This document shows, one piece after another, positions 8,664 through 15,091 of a DNA stretch of 64,000 nucleotides; position 1 is the stretch's first letter, and every line of letters begins with the position of its first letter. Below the pieces are notes generated by a model. That model saw only the letters and a list, made by a program, of their open reading frames with translations, was not told the origin of the DNA and did not search any database. Position numbers and translations under genes: made by a program. The DNA lies in assembly GCF_041262165.1 (NCBI RefSeq), contig NZ_JBGCBY010000006.1:1-64000 (forward strand), written 5' to 3'. Source of the stretch: Streptacidiphilus sp041262165. Its GTDB lineage: Bacteria; Actinomycetota; Actinomycetes; Streptomycetales; Streptomycetaceae.

Positions 8664-9671
8664 CTAGTCTCGCGATTCGGCGAGGGTGTCGAGGAGCCGC
8701 TTGAGCGGGGTGCCGAGGCCCCAGCGTTCGGCGAGGTCTTCCAGGGTCACGGGGTCCAGGGGTTCGCGAGGGAGGGCGGGGTCGAAGGCGGGGAGGGGGA
8801 CGTCGGTGGCGACGCTGACGACCTTGGGGGCGACGGCGAGGTAGTCGGTGCCCTCGATCAGGCGCTTTCGCTGGGCGGGCGTGAGTTTGCTGTCCGGGTC
8901 GACCGCTGCGGCCTGGATGTCTGCGAGGGTGCCGTATTCGGAGATCAGCTTCGCGGCAGTTTTCTCGCCGATGCCGACGACGCCGGGCAGACCGTCGCTG
9001 GGGTCGCCGCGCAGCACCGCGAAGTCGACGTACTGGGCGCCGGTCACCCCGTACTTCTCGACCAGCAGCGCATCGTCCGTGATCTGCAGCGAGCCCACTC
9101 CCTTGATCGGGTAGAGCACCTGCACACCCCGGGCGTCGTCCACCAGCTGGAAGAGGTCCCTGTCGCCCGTGACGATCTTGACGCGTGGTTGGTAATCTGC
9201 GGCCTCCCGGTCGCCGGTGACCACGTCCACCGGGCGGATGGCGTGGGTGGCCAGCGTGCCGATGACGTCGTCCGCCTCGTAGCCCGGCGCGCCGACCCGG
9301 GCGATGCCGAGGGCGTCCAACACCGCCTCGATGACCGGGACCTGCGGGGACAGGGTGTCGGGGATCTCCTCAGCGCCCTCCACCTCGCTCTGCGCGGCGA
9401 GCCGGTGGGTCTTGTAGGTGGGGATGAGGTCCACCCGCCACTGCGGGCGCCAGTCGGCGTCCCAGCAGGCCACCAGATGGTCGGGGGAGTGGTCCTGAAC
9501 GAGTCGGGTGATGAACTCCAGCAGCCCACGCACGGCGTTGACGGGTCGGCCGTCGGGGGAGCGGACCGAGTCCGGCACGCCGAAGTAGGCGCGGAAGTAC
9601 AGGCTGGCCGTGTCCAGGAGCATCAGCCGGGGGGTGGTCTTGGAGGCGGGGGCGGGTGCGGGTGCCGTCAT
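8664..9671 (-). CDS. 5'-3' exonuclease (PolI N-terminal type)
   Basis: 335 residues homologous to the 5' nuclease domain of DNA polymerase I without the polymerase, as commonly found in streptomycetes. The metal-binding N terminus LMLLDTASLYFRAYFG, the arch region WDADWRPQWRVDLIPTYKTHR, the acidic cluster YEADDVIGTLATHA, VTGDRDLFQLV and the helix-hairpin-helix LPGVVGIGEKTAAKLI are all present. It should remove flaps or RNA primers during replication and repair. The ATG at 9671 is chosen; ATGs at 9680 and 9683 are close alternatives and none has a strong ribosome-binding site. It is divergent from the SDR gene. Confidence 0.92.
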   Translation of the reverse strand: MTAPAPAPASKTTPRLMLLDTASLYFRAYFGVPDSVRSPDGRPVNAVRGLLEFITRLVQDHSPDHLVACWDADWRPQWRVDLIPTYKTHRLAAQSEVEGAEEIPDTLSPQVPVIEAVLDALGIARVGAPGYEADDVIGTLATHAIRPVDVVTGDREAADYQPRVKIVTGDRDLFQLVDDARGVQVLYPIKGVGSLQITDDALLVEKYGVTGAQYVDFAVLRGDPSDGLPGVVGIGEKTAAKLISEYGTLADIQAAAVDPDSKLTPAQRKRLIEGTDYLAVAPKVVSVATDVPLPAFDPALPREPLDPVTLEDLAERWGLGTPLKRLLDTLAESRD

Positions 9672-9793
9672 GCGACGCATCATGCCGCACGGGTACGACA
9701 ACGAGCCCGAACCTCGTTGCTTGACAGCGCGTCGGACGCGCTCCAAGCTAAAGGGACTTACATTGTGAAATGCTTTGACTTCGGGAGGGCCGC

Positions 9794-10690
9794 ATGCCCT
9801 GGACAGCAGCCGACGTACCTGACCAGACGGGCCGGGTCGCGCTCGTCACCGGGGCCAACACCGGTCTCGGCCTGGAGACCGCGGCGGTGCTCGCCGGGCG
9901 CGGTGCGACCGTCGTCCTCGCCTGCCGCGACCCGGAGAAGGCCAAGGCGGCCGCCGAGCGCATCGGCGGGCGGACCGAGCTCCTCGCGCTGGACCTGGCC
10001 TCGCTCGCCTCGGTACGCGAGGCGGCCGAAGAGGTGCGGCAGCGTTTCGAACGCCTTGACCTGCTCATCAACAACGCCGGTGTGATGATCCCGCCGCACC
10101 AGCGCACCGCCGACGGCTTCGAGCTGCAACTCGGCACCAACCACCTGGGCCACTTCGCGCTCACCGGACTGCTGCTCGACCGCCTTCGCGACGTCCCCGG
10201 CTCGCGCGTCGTGGTCGTCGCGAGCATGGCCCACCGGCAGGCCCGGAACGGCATCAACTTCGACGACCTGCAGTGGGAGCGCCGCTACAGCAGGATGGGG
10301 GCCTACGCGCAGTCCAAGCTGGCCAACCTGATGTTCATGTACGAGCTTCAGCGCCGGCTCGCCGCGGCCGAGGCCGAGACCGTCGCGCTCGCTGCCCACC
10401 CGGGCTTCTCCACGACCGATCTCACCCGGTACGTTCCCGCACCGCTCCGACCGTTCAACACCCTCCTCGCGGCTCCCTTCGGCCAGCCCGCCGACCGCGG
10501 TGCGCTGCCCACACTGCGCGCCGCCACCGACCCGCTGGCGATGGGCGCGCACTACTACGGTCCTGACGGTCCGTTCGAGATGCGTGGCTGGCCTGTGCTC
10601 AAGGCGTCCAGCGCCGCCGCCCACGACGAGTCGGCGCAGCAGCGCCTGTGGACCATCTCCGAGGAGCTCACGGGGGTGCGCTACGCATAG
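9794..10690 (+). CDS. Short-chain dehydrogenase, retinol-dehydrogenase-like
   Basis: 298-residue NAD(P)-dependent short-chain dehydrogenase. The Rossmann motif TGANTGLG, the NNAG segment (LLINNAGVMIP) and the catalytic YAQSKLANL are intact. The overall pattern (LGTNHLGHFALTGLLLDRL) matches the retinol dehydrogenase/protochlorophyllide-reductase-like subgroup, but the natural substrate in actinomycetes is unknown. The ATG follows GGGAGG. Only 10 bp separate it from the TetR gene downstream, so the two are probably one operon and the regulator may control this enzyme. A TTGACA hexamer at 9721-9726 could be its -35 box. Confidence 0.9.
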   Translation: MPWTAADVPDQTGRVALVTGANTGLGLETAAVLAGRGATVVLACRDPEKAKAAAERIGGRTELLALDLASLASVREAAEEVRQRFERLDLLINNAGVMIPPHQRTADGFELQLGTNHLGHFALTGLLLDRLRDVPGSRVVVVASMAHRQARNGINFDDLQWERRYSRMGAYAQSKLANLMFMYELQRRLAAAEAETVALAAHPGFSTTDLTRYVPAPLRPFNTLLAAPFGQPADRGALPTLRAATDPLAMGAHYYGPDGPFEMRGWPVLKASSAAAHDESAQQRLWTISEELTGVRYA

Positions 10691-10700
10691 GCTGCCCGGT

Positions 10701-11342
10701 ATGCGGGGTGGAACGAAGAAGCGCGGCTATCACCATGGCGACCTGCGGGCCGCGCTGATCGACACCGCCATCGATCTGATCGGCGAGAAGGGCGTCGGCG
10801 CGTTCTCGCTCGCCGAGGCGGGCCGGCGGCTCGGCGTCACGGTGGCCGCGCCGTACCGCCACTTCGCCGACCGCGAGGCACTGCTCGCCGCCGCGGCGGA
10901 GCGAGGCGCGGGCGAGCTCGCGGAGACGCTGGAGCAGGTGCCCGGCGACCTGGCCCCGGCGCAGCGGCTGGCCCTGGGCGCCGGCGCCTACGTCCGTTTC
11001 GCGGCCGAGCACCGGGCGCTGTTCGAGACGCTGTTCTCGGCCGGCCTCGACAAGAGCCGCCATCCGGATCTGGAGCAGGCGACCACCCGCGCCGAGGTCG
11101 CTTTGCTGCCCTCGGCGATCGCGCTCTGCGAGGGCGACCCCGAGGCCGCGGCGACGCTGATGCACGCCATCGCCACCGCCGCCCACGGGCATGCCGCGCT
11201 GCTCCTGGACGGCGGCTTCTGCGGCGACGCCTCCACGGTCGACCGCACCGTCGCCCGGGCCGTGGCGGTCACGCACGCGCTGGTCCTGGGGCGATCGGCG
11301 CTCAGCGGTAATTCGGGCGACAGTGTCGGTGGTGCGTTCTAG
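10701..11342 (+). CDS. TetR/AcrR-family regulator (WHG-type C-terminal domain)
   Basis: 213 residues. The N-terminal helix-turn-helix is typical: HHGDLRAALIDTAIDLIGEKG, then LAEAGRRLGVTVAAPYRHFADREALL. The C-terminal ligand domain resembles the WHG (PF13305) type. It sits 10 bp downstream of the SDR gene, so it is likely co-transcribed and regulates that enzyme in response to its substrate. Its last codons overlap the putative promoter of the Y RNA array. Confidence 0.88.
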   Translation: MRGGTKKRGYHHGDLRAALIDTAIDLIGEKGVGAFSLAEAGRRLGVTVAAPYRHFADREALLAAAAERGAGELAETLEQVPGDLAPAQRLALGAGAYVRFAAEHRALFETLFSAGLDKSRHPDLEQATTRAEVALLPSAIALCEGDPEAAATLMHAIATAAHGHAALLLDGGFCGDASTVDRTVARAVAVTHALVLGRSALSGNSGDSVGGAF

Positions 11343-11345
11343 GCT
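11317..11345 (+). promoter_or_regulatory. Putative promoter of the Y RNA array
   Basis: GCGACA (11317-11322) as -35 and TAGGCT (11340-11345) as -10, with an ideal 17-bp spacer. The predicted start would be at about 11352, exactly where the first Y RNA lower stem begins. It lies inside the last codons of the TetR gene. The hexamers match the vegetative actinomycete consensus (TTGACA / TAGRRT) only in part, so this needs 5'-end mapping. Confidence 0.5.
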
Positions 11346-11351
11346 GAACAT

Positions 11352-11424
11352 CGTCCAGGTGCGAAGGCGACGGATACTTCTCTCTCAAAGAAACAAGCCG
11401 TCGCCGTTTGTCGACCTCTGGACG
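11352..11424 (+). ncRNA. Y RNA 1 (compact form)
   Basis: A 73-nt RNA predicted from structure. The lower stem pairs 11352-11358 (CGTCCAG) with 11418-11424 (CTGGACG). A CU bulge (11416-11417) is followed by GT/AC pairing (11359-11360 with 11414-11415). An asymmetric internal loop beginning GCGAA leads to a perfect 8-bp upper stem, GGCGACGG (11366-11373) with CCGTCGCC (11398-11405). The 24-nt terminal loop is pyrimidine- then purine-rich and holds no tRNA-like module. The element GGTGCGAAGGC resembles the conserved Ro-binding lower stem of Y RNAs, and the gene lies in the leader of a TROVE (Ro60/Rsr) protein gene. It is the first of three tandem copies. Confidence 0.8.
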
Positions 11425-11433
11425 TATGACGCA

Positions 11434-11549
11434 CCTCCCGGTGCGCAGACTGCGGATACTTCGGGTTCGATTCCTGACCGGTCCACCCCTGGGCCGGTCG
11501 CCCCACTCAGGCGGGGCAGTCCATCCGTCGTCGCCCTGACCTCGGGAGG
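11434..11549 (+). ncRNA. Y RNA 2 with partial permuted tRNA-like module
   Basis: About 116 nt, same architecture as its neighbours. The lower stem is CCTCCCG (11434-11440) with CGGGAGG (11543-11549). It has the same CU bulge (11541-11542) and GT/AC step, and an upper stem GACTGCGG (11448-11455) with CCGTCGTC (11525-11532) containing one mismatch and one G-U. Inside lie, in order, a T arm (stem 11461-11465/11473-11477, loop TTCGATT), an 8-bp hairpin closed by CCCC (11478-11497) in the place of an acceptor stem, one U, and a D-arm-like hairpin GCCCC/GGGGC (11500-11504/11513-11517) with GG in its loop. No clear anticodon stem is seen, so the module is reduced compared with Y RNA 3. Confidence 0.72.
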
Positions 11550-11559
11550 CGTAGGCATC

Positions 11560-11709
11560 GGTGCGCCCGGTGCGAAGGCAGCGGATACTTCACTGGATCC
11601 AAGGGTTGCGGGTTCGAGTCCCGCACGCCGCCGCAGGCGGCGTTAGCTCAATGCGGACAGAGCATTGGAACAAGACACCGCCGCCGGTCAGTACGATCTC
11701 GGGCGCACC
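11560..11709 (+). ncRNA. Y RNA 3 with full circularly permuted tRNA-like module
   Basis: About 150 nt. The lower stem is a perfect 10 bp, GGTGCGCCCG (11560-11569) with CGGGCGCACC (11700-11709); the CU bulge (11698-11699) and upper stem GGCAGCGG/CCGCCGCC (11577-11584/11678-11685) follow the family pattern. The insert folds as a tRNA whose acceptor ends are joined and whose anticodon loop is opened. The order is: anticodon-stem 3' strand UCCAA (11598-11602), 5-nt variable region, T arm GCGGG-TTCGAGT-CCCGC (11608-11624), acceptor stem ACGCCGC/GCGGCGT (11625-11631/11637-11643) closed by a short loop, U8-A9 (11644-11645), D arm GCTC/GAGC (11646-11663) with GG in the loop, A26, and anticodon-stem 5' strand UUGGA (11665-11669). 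This matches the known tRNA mimicry of bacterial YrlA-type RNAs. Confidence 0.87.
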
Positions 11710-11777
11710 TTCCTCCTCGCCTCCCCCCACTCGTACCAACACTCCGTCAATCACCGTGACTCGGGGGGAGTCGACCC

Positions 11778-13355
11778 ATGTCCAAGTTCAACCGCTCCGC
11801 CGCAGGCGGTGCCGCCACCACGGCGACCCGCACCTATGAGGGCGGGGCCGCCTTCACCCGCGACGCCCGGGCCGACCTGGTGCTCCTCGCCGTGGTCAAC
11901 ATGGTCGGCGAGGACACCTTCTACGAGTCCGCCAGGGATCGAGATGACCGCTTCCGCGCCCTGGTCCGGACGGTCGCCGTCGCTGACCCGGTCTGGCTGC
12001 AGCGCTTCCTGACCTGGCTGCGCGGCGAGGCGAACATGCGCTCCGCCGCCCTGGTCGCCGCCGCCGAGGCGGTCGCCGCCCGCCTGGTCGAGGGACGGCA
12101 CGGCGGCAACCGCGAGTTGGTCGACGCCGTCTGCCTGCGCGCCGACGAGCCCGGCGAGCTGCTCGCGTACTGGACTGCCCAGTACGGCCGTGCCGTCCCG
12201 AAGCCCGTCAAGCGCGGTCTAGCCGACGCCGTCGCCCGCCTCTACAACGAGCGCTCGCTGCTCAAGTACGACGGCGACAGCCGCGGTTACCGCTTCGGCG
12301 ATGTGCTGGAGCTGGTGCACGCGGCCCCGGATGCGGACAAGCCGTGGCAGGGCCCGCTGTTCAAGTACGCCATCGACCGCCGCCACGGCCGTGGCGAGGA
12401 CCTGCCCGACGCGCTCGCCGTGCTTCGGTCCCGTGCCGCGCTGATGGCGCTGCCGGTCGGGGAGCGCCGGGCCGTGCTGCGCCGCGAGGACGCGGGTGAG
12501 GTGCTGCGCGCGGCCGGGATGACCTGGGAGGCGCTGGCCGGCTGGCTGCAGGGTCCGATGGACGCCGAGGCATGGCAGGCCGTGCTGCCGTCGATGGGCT
12601 ACATGGCCAAGCTGCGGAATCTGCGCAACTTTGACCAGGCCGGGATCCCGGACGAGGTCGCAGAGCAGATCGCGGCGGAACTCGCCGACCCTGAGCGGGT
12701 CGCGACGTCCCGTCAGTTCCCGTTCCGCTTCCTGTCCGCCTACCGGGCCGCCCCCTCGCTGCGATGGGGCCACGCCCTGGACCGGGCGTTGGCCGCGTCC
12801 ACCGCGAACATCCCGGAGCTGCCGGGACGCACCCTGGTGCTGGTCGACACCTCCGGCTCCATGCAGGGCCAGGTGTCGTCCCGGTCGACGATCCGTCATG
12901 TCGACGTCGGCGCGCTGTTCGGAGTGGCGCTGGCGTGCAAGGGCGCCCAGGTGGACCTGGTCGGCTTCGCGAGCGGCCACTTCCAGCACCGGCTCACCGG
13001 CGGCGGCTCGGTGCTGAAGACCGTGGACTCCTTCTGCGCCCGGATCGGCGAGGTCGGCCACGGCACCGAGACCGTGGCCGCCCTGCAGGCGAGCTACCGG
13101 GGCCAGGACCGGGTGGTCATCGTCTCCGACATGCAGGCGTTCGCCGCGTGGGGCGCCCGGCGCGAGCTGAGCGTTTCCGAGGCGGTTCCCGCGGAGGTGC
13201 CCGTCTTCGGCGTCAACACCACGGGGTACGCGCCTGCGGCCGTCGACGGCGCTCGGCCCAACCGCTACGAGATCGGCGGGTTCAGCGACAAGCTGTTCAC
13301 CCTGGTGGGACTGCTCTCCACGGGAGGGAGCGCGGTCGCGCCCTGGGAGGGGTAG
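11778..13355 (+). CDS. rsr: TROVE-domain Ro60/Rsr orthologue
   Basis: 525 residues. The N-terminal two thirds form the all-helical TROVE (Ro60) ring, beginning near AAFTRDARADLVLLAVVNM and including FKYAIDRRHGR and SMGYMAKLRNLRNFDQAG. The last ~175 residues form a von Willebrand factor A domain with an intact MIDAS motif DTSGSM at about residue 356 and VIVSDMQAF further on. Ro proteins bind Y RNAs on the outside of the ring and misfolded or single-stranded 3' ends in the hole, and help nucleases in RNA quality control and decay. The ATG follows GGGGGAG. The upstream leader carries three Y RNA genes, supporting a complete Ro-RNP locus. No rtcB or rtcA lies nearby. The 3' end overlaps the convergent amidotransferase gene by 91 bp. 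Confidence 0.95.
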   Translation: MSKFNRSAAGGAATTATRTYEGGAAFTRDARADLVLLAVVNMVGEDTFYESARDRDDRFRALVRTVAVADPVWLQRFLTWLRGEANMRSAALVAAAEAVAARLVEGRHGGNRELVDAVCLRADEPGELLAYWTAQYGRAVPKPVKRGLADAVARLYNERSLLKYDGDSRGYRFGDVLELVHAAPDADKPWQGPLFKYAIDRRHGRGEDLPDALAVLRSRAALMALPVGERRAVLRREDAGEVLRAAGMTWEALAGWLQGPMDAEAWQAVLPSMGYMAKLRNLRNFDQAGIPDEVAEQIAAELADPERVATSRQFPFRFLSAYRAAPSLRWGHALDRALAASTANIPELPGRTLVLVDTSGSMQGQVSSRSTIRHVDVGALFGVALACKGAQVDLVGFASGHFQHRLTGGGSVLKTVDSFCARIGEVGHGTETVAALQASYRGQDRVVIVSDMQAFAAWGARRELSVSEAVPAEVPVFGVNTTGYAPAAVDGARPNRYEIGGFSDKLFTLVGLLSTGGSAVAPWEG

Positions 13356-14131
13356 GCGGTGGACGGGCGGCCGACGCGGGAGGGGCGGCCGACGGCGGAA
13401 TCCGTGGCGGTGGCGGTGCCGGTGGCGGCGGCGCGGACCAGGGCCTGGGCCAGGCGCAGATCGGCACCCTGCTCGGGGTGCCACTGCACGGCGAGGGTGA
13501 ACCCGGTGGGGAACTCCACGGCCTCCACCGTGCCGTCGGGGGCGTAGGCGCTCGCAGTGAGGCCGTCGCCGAGACGGCCAACTGCCTGGTGGTGGTAGGT
13601 GGGGACGTCGAGTTCGGCCTCGCCGAGCAGCGCCGCCAGCCGCGTCCCCGGCACCGGCGTCACGAGGTGCGAGGCGTACGCGCCTGGCGTGGGGGCGTGG
13701 CCGTCGTGCCCCGTCTGGTCCGGCAGATGCTGGACCAGGTCCCCGCCGCAGACCACGTTGAGCAGTTGCATCCCCCGGCAGATGCACAGCAGCGGCAGTC
13801 CCTTCCGCAGCGCGGCGGCGATCAGCGCCAGCTCCCAGGCGTCGCGCTCGGTTGCGGGCGGGTCCGTGCGGGGGTGGCGCTCGGAGCCGTAGCGTGCAGG
13901 GTCGACGTCGGGGCCTCCACTGATCACCAGCCCGTCCAGGCGTGACACCAGATCGGCGGCGACCGACAGGTCCTCAGGGCTGTTGTCGGGGGGCAGCATC
14001 GCGGCGATCCCGCCCGCCGCCTGGATGAGGGCGGGGTACTCGACGGGTAGCAGGGCGGCCTGCTGGCCGGCCCAGATTCCCCATGAGGCCGGGTTGAGAT
14101 ACGTGGTGACGCCGATCAGTGGACGGGGCAC
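13265..14131 (-). CDS. Class-I glutamine amidotransferase, gamma-glutamyl-GABA hydrolase type
   Basis: 288 residues of the PuuD-like peptidase C26 family, which hydrolyse gamma-glutamyl bonds such as that of gamma-glutamyl-GABA. The nucleophile elbow LLCICRGMQLLNVV (Cys) and the His-Glu pair in VQWHPEQGADLRLAQ are present, with LDGLVISGGPDVDPARYG forming the oxyanion region. The GTG at 14131 follows GGGAGG at 8 bases. The C-terminal ~40 residues are low-complexity and overlap the end of the TROVE gene on the other strand. With the FadR-type regulator, the ligase and the aldehyde dehydrogenase nearby it would complete a gamma-glutamylation route for amines. Confidence 0.88.
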   Translation of the reverse strand: MPRPLIGVTTYLNPASWGIWAGQQAALLPVEYPALIQAAGGIAAMLPPDNSPEDLSVAADLVSRLDGLVISGGPDVDPARYGSERHPRTDPPATERDAWELALIAAALRKGLPLLCICRGMQLLNVVCGGDLVQHLPDQTGHDGHAPTPGAYASHLVTPVPGTRLAALLGEAELDVPTYHHQAVGRLGDGLTASAYAPDGTVEAVEFPTGFTLAVQWHPEQGADLRLAQALVRAAATGTATATDSAVGRPSRVGRPSTAYPSQGATALPPVESSPTRVNSLSLNPPIS

Positions 14132-14172
14132 GGCAGGAACCTCCCAAGTAGTACGACCGGTCAAGCGAGGCG

Positions 14173-14236
14173 GGTCATGCACGGCGGGTCATGCAAGGCG
14201 GATCAGGCGCTGCGGGTCATGCACGGCAGGTCATGC
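14173..14236. repeat. 14-bp iterons upstream of the amidotransferase gene
   Basis: Five units repeat with an exact 14-bp period: GGTCATGC begins at 14173, 14187, 14215 and 14229, and a degenerate GATCAGGC falls in phase at 14201. They fill the space between the FadR-type regulator's stop and the amidotransferase start, upstream of the latter's ribosome-binding site. The phase and position suggest an operator array or a recent slippage expansion. Confidence 0.7.
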
Positions 14237-15004
14237 CAAGAACCCGCGCAGCAGCGCGGCCGTCCCGGCGAGATGTTCGCGCATCGCGGCCCGCGCCCGG
14301 TCGGGTTCGCCGCCCAGGATCGCCGCGACCAGCTCCTCGTGCTGCCGCTCCGAGTGCTCCAGGTTGGGTGGCAGCAGCGGAATGCAGTCCAGCAGTTCGT
14401 TGACCGTCGCGCGGACGGCCGCGTACTGCGCCGCCACCGAGGGCGATCCGCACAGCTCGGCGACGGCGAGGTGCAGCCGGGTGTCCTGGCGCCGGTAGTC
14501 GGCCAGCTCGCACGCGCCGGTCGCGGCCAGGCAGTCGCGCAGCTGCTGCGCCTCCGCGCCGACGGGCCGCCGCGCGGCGCAGAGCTCGGCCGCGCCGACC
14601 TCCAGTACCTCGCGGAACAGCAGCGTGTCCTCCAGCCGGTCGCCCAGCAGCCCGGCGCGGCGGCGCAGCTCCACTCCGTCGCCCGAGGCGATGTCCGCGG
14701 CGTCGGCTGCGCGGCGCACGAACGCACCGCCGTAGCGCCCGCGCCGTACCTCCAGGAGTCCGGCGTCCACCAGTACCTTCAGGGCTTCACGCAGCGTCAC
14801 CCGGCTGACCTGGAGCCGGTCGGCAAGTTCCCGCTCCGGGGGCAGCCGCTCGCCCTCGGGCACGAGTCCGAGCCGGATCAGCTGCAGCACCCGCTGAACC
14901 GTTTCCTCGAAGGTGTTCCCCGAGCGCACCGGCCACAACACCGCGGCCAGCGGATCGGTGCCCTTCGCGTCCGAGTCGTCCGCCTCAGTCATCGAGTCAG
15001 TCAT
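14231..15004 (-). CDS. FadR-type GntR regulator (FCD domain)
   Basis: 257 residues. The winged helix-turn-helix has the GntR signature GERLPPERELADRLQVSRVTLREALKVL, and the FCD effector domain follows (LFREVLEVGAAELCA; HLAVAELCGSP; HEELVAAILGGEPDRARAAMREHLAG) with conserved metal-binding Asp/His positions. It is divergent from the glutamine-synthetase-like gene with an 87-bp gap, the classic arrangement for control of that operon. The ATG at 15004 follows a GGGAAGGGGG tract. In S. coelicolor a regulator of this type lies beside the amine-specific glutamine-synthetase homologues (from memory); the effector here is probably a gamma-glutamylated intermediate or amine. Confidence 0.88.
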   Translation of the reverse strand: MTDSMTEADDSDAKGTDPLAAVLWPVRSGNTFEETVQRVLQLIRLGLVPEGERLPPERELADRLQVSRVTLREALKVLVDAGLLEVRRGRYGGAFVRRAADAADIASGDGVELRRRAGLLGDRLEDTLLFREVLEVGAAELCAARRPVGAEAQQLRDCLAATGACELADYRRQDTRLHLAVAELCGSPSVAAQYAAVRATVNELLDCIPLLPPNLEHSERQHEELVAAILGGEPDRARAAMREHLAGTAALLRGFLA

Positions 15005-15025
15005 CGAGCCCCCTTCCCTTTCAAT

Positions 15026-15049
15026 GGTACAAGGACATACCTTTAGATT
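15026..15049. promoter_or_regulatory. Candidate FadR-type operator and -10 box of amine ligase operon
   Basis: GGTA (15026-15029) and TACC (15038-15041) form a small inverted repeat in the divergent promoter region, followed by TAGATT (15044-15049), a good actinomycete -10 hexamer for the rightward gene. No convincing -35 is seen. The operator call is tentative because the arms are only 4 bp. Confidence 0.4.
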
Positions 15050-15091
15050 CTCGTCAGCGCCCCACTTCGCAAGCAGTCGGAGGCACGTTTC

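Noticed and set aside
11598..11669. Ordinary tRNA gene upstream of the TROVE gene
   Set aside because: T arm precedes acceptor and D arm, the acceptor end is sealed by a short loop, and there is no anticodon loop; it is a permuted module within a Y RNA.
12219..13787. 522-residue minus-strand frame over the TROVE gene
   Set aside because: Antisense shadow of a clear gene; Arg/Pro/Gly-rich translation.
14173..14236. CRISPR array
   Set aside because: The unit is 14 bp with no spacers and no cas genes; it is an iteron-type tandem repeat.
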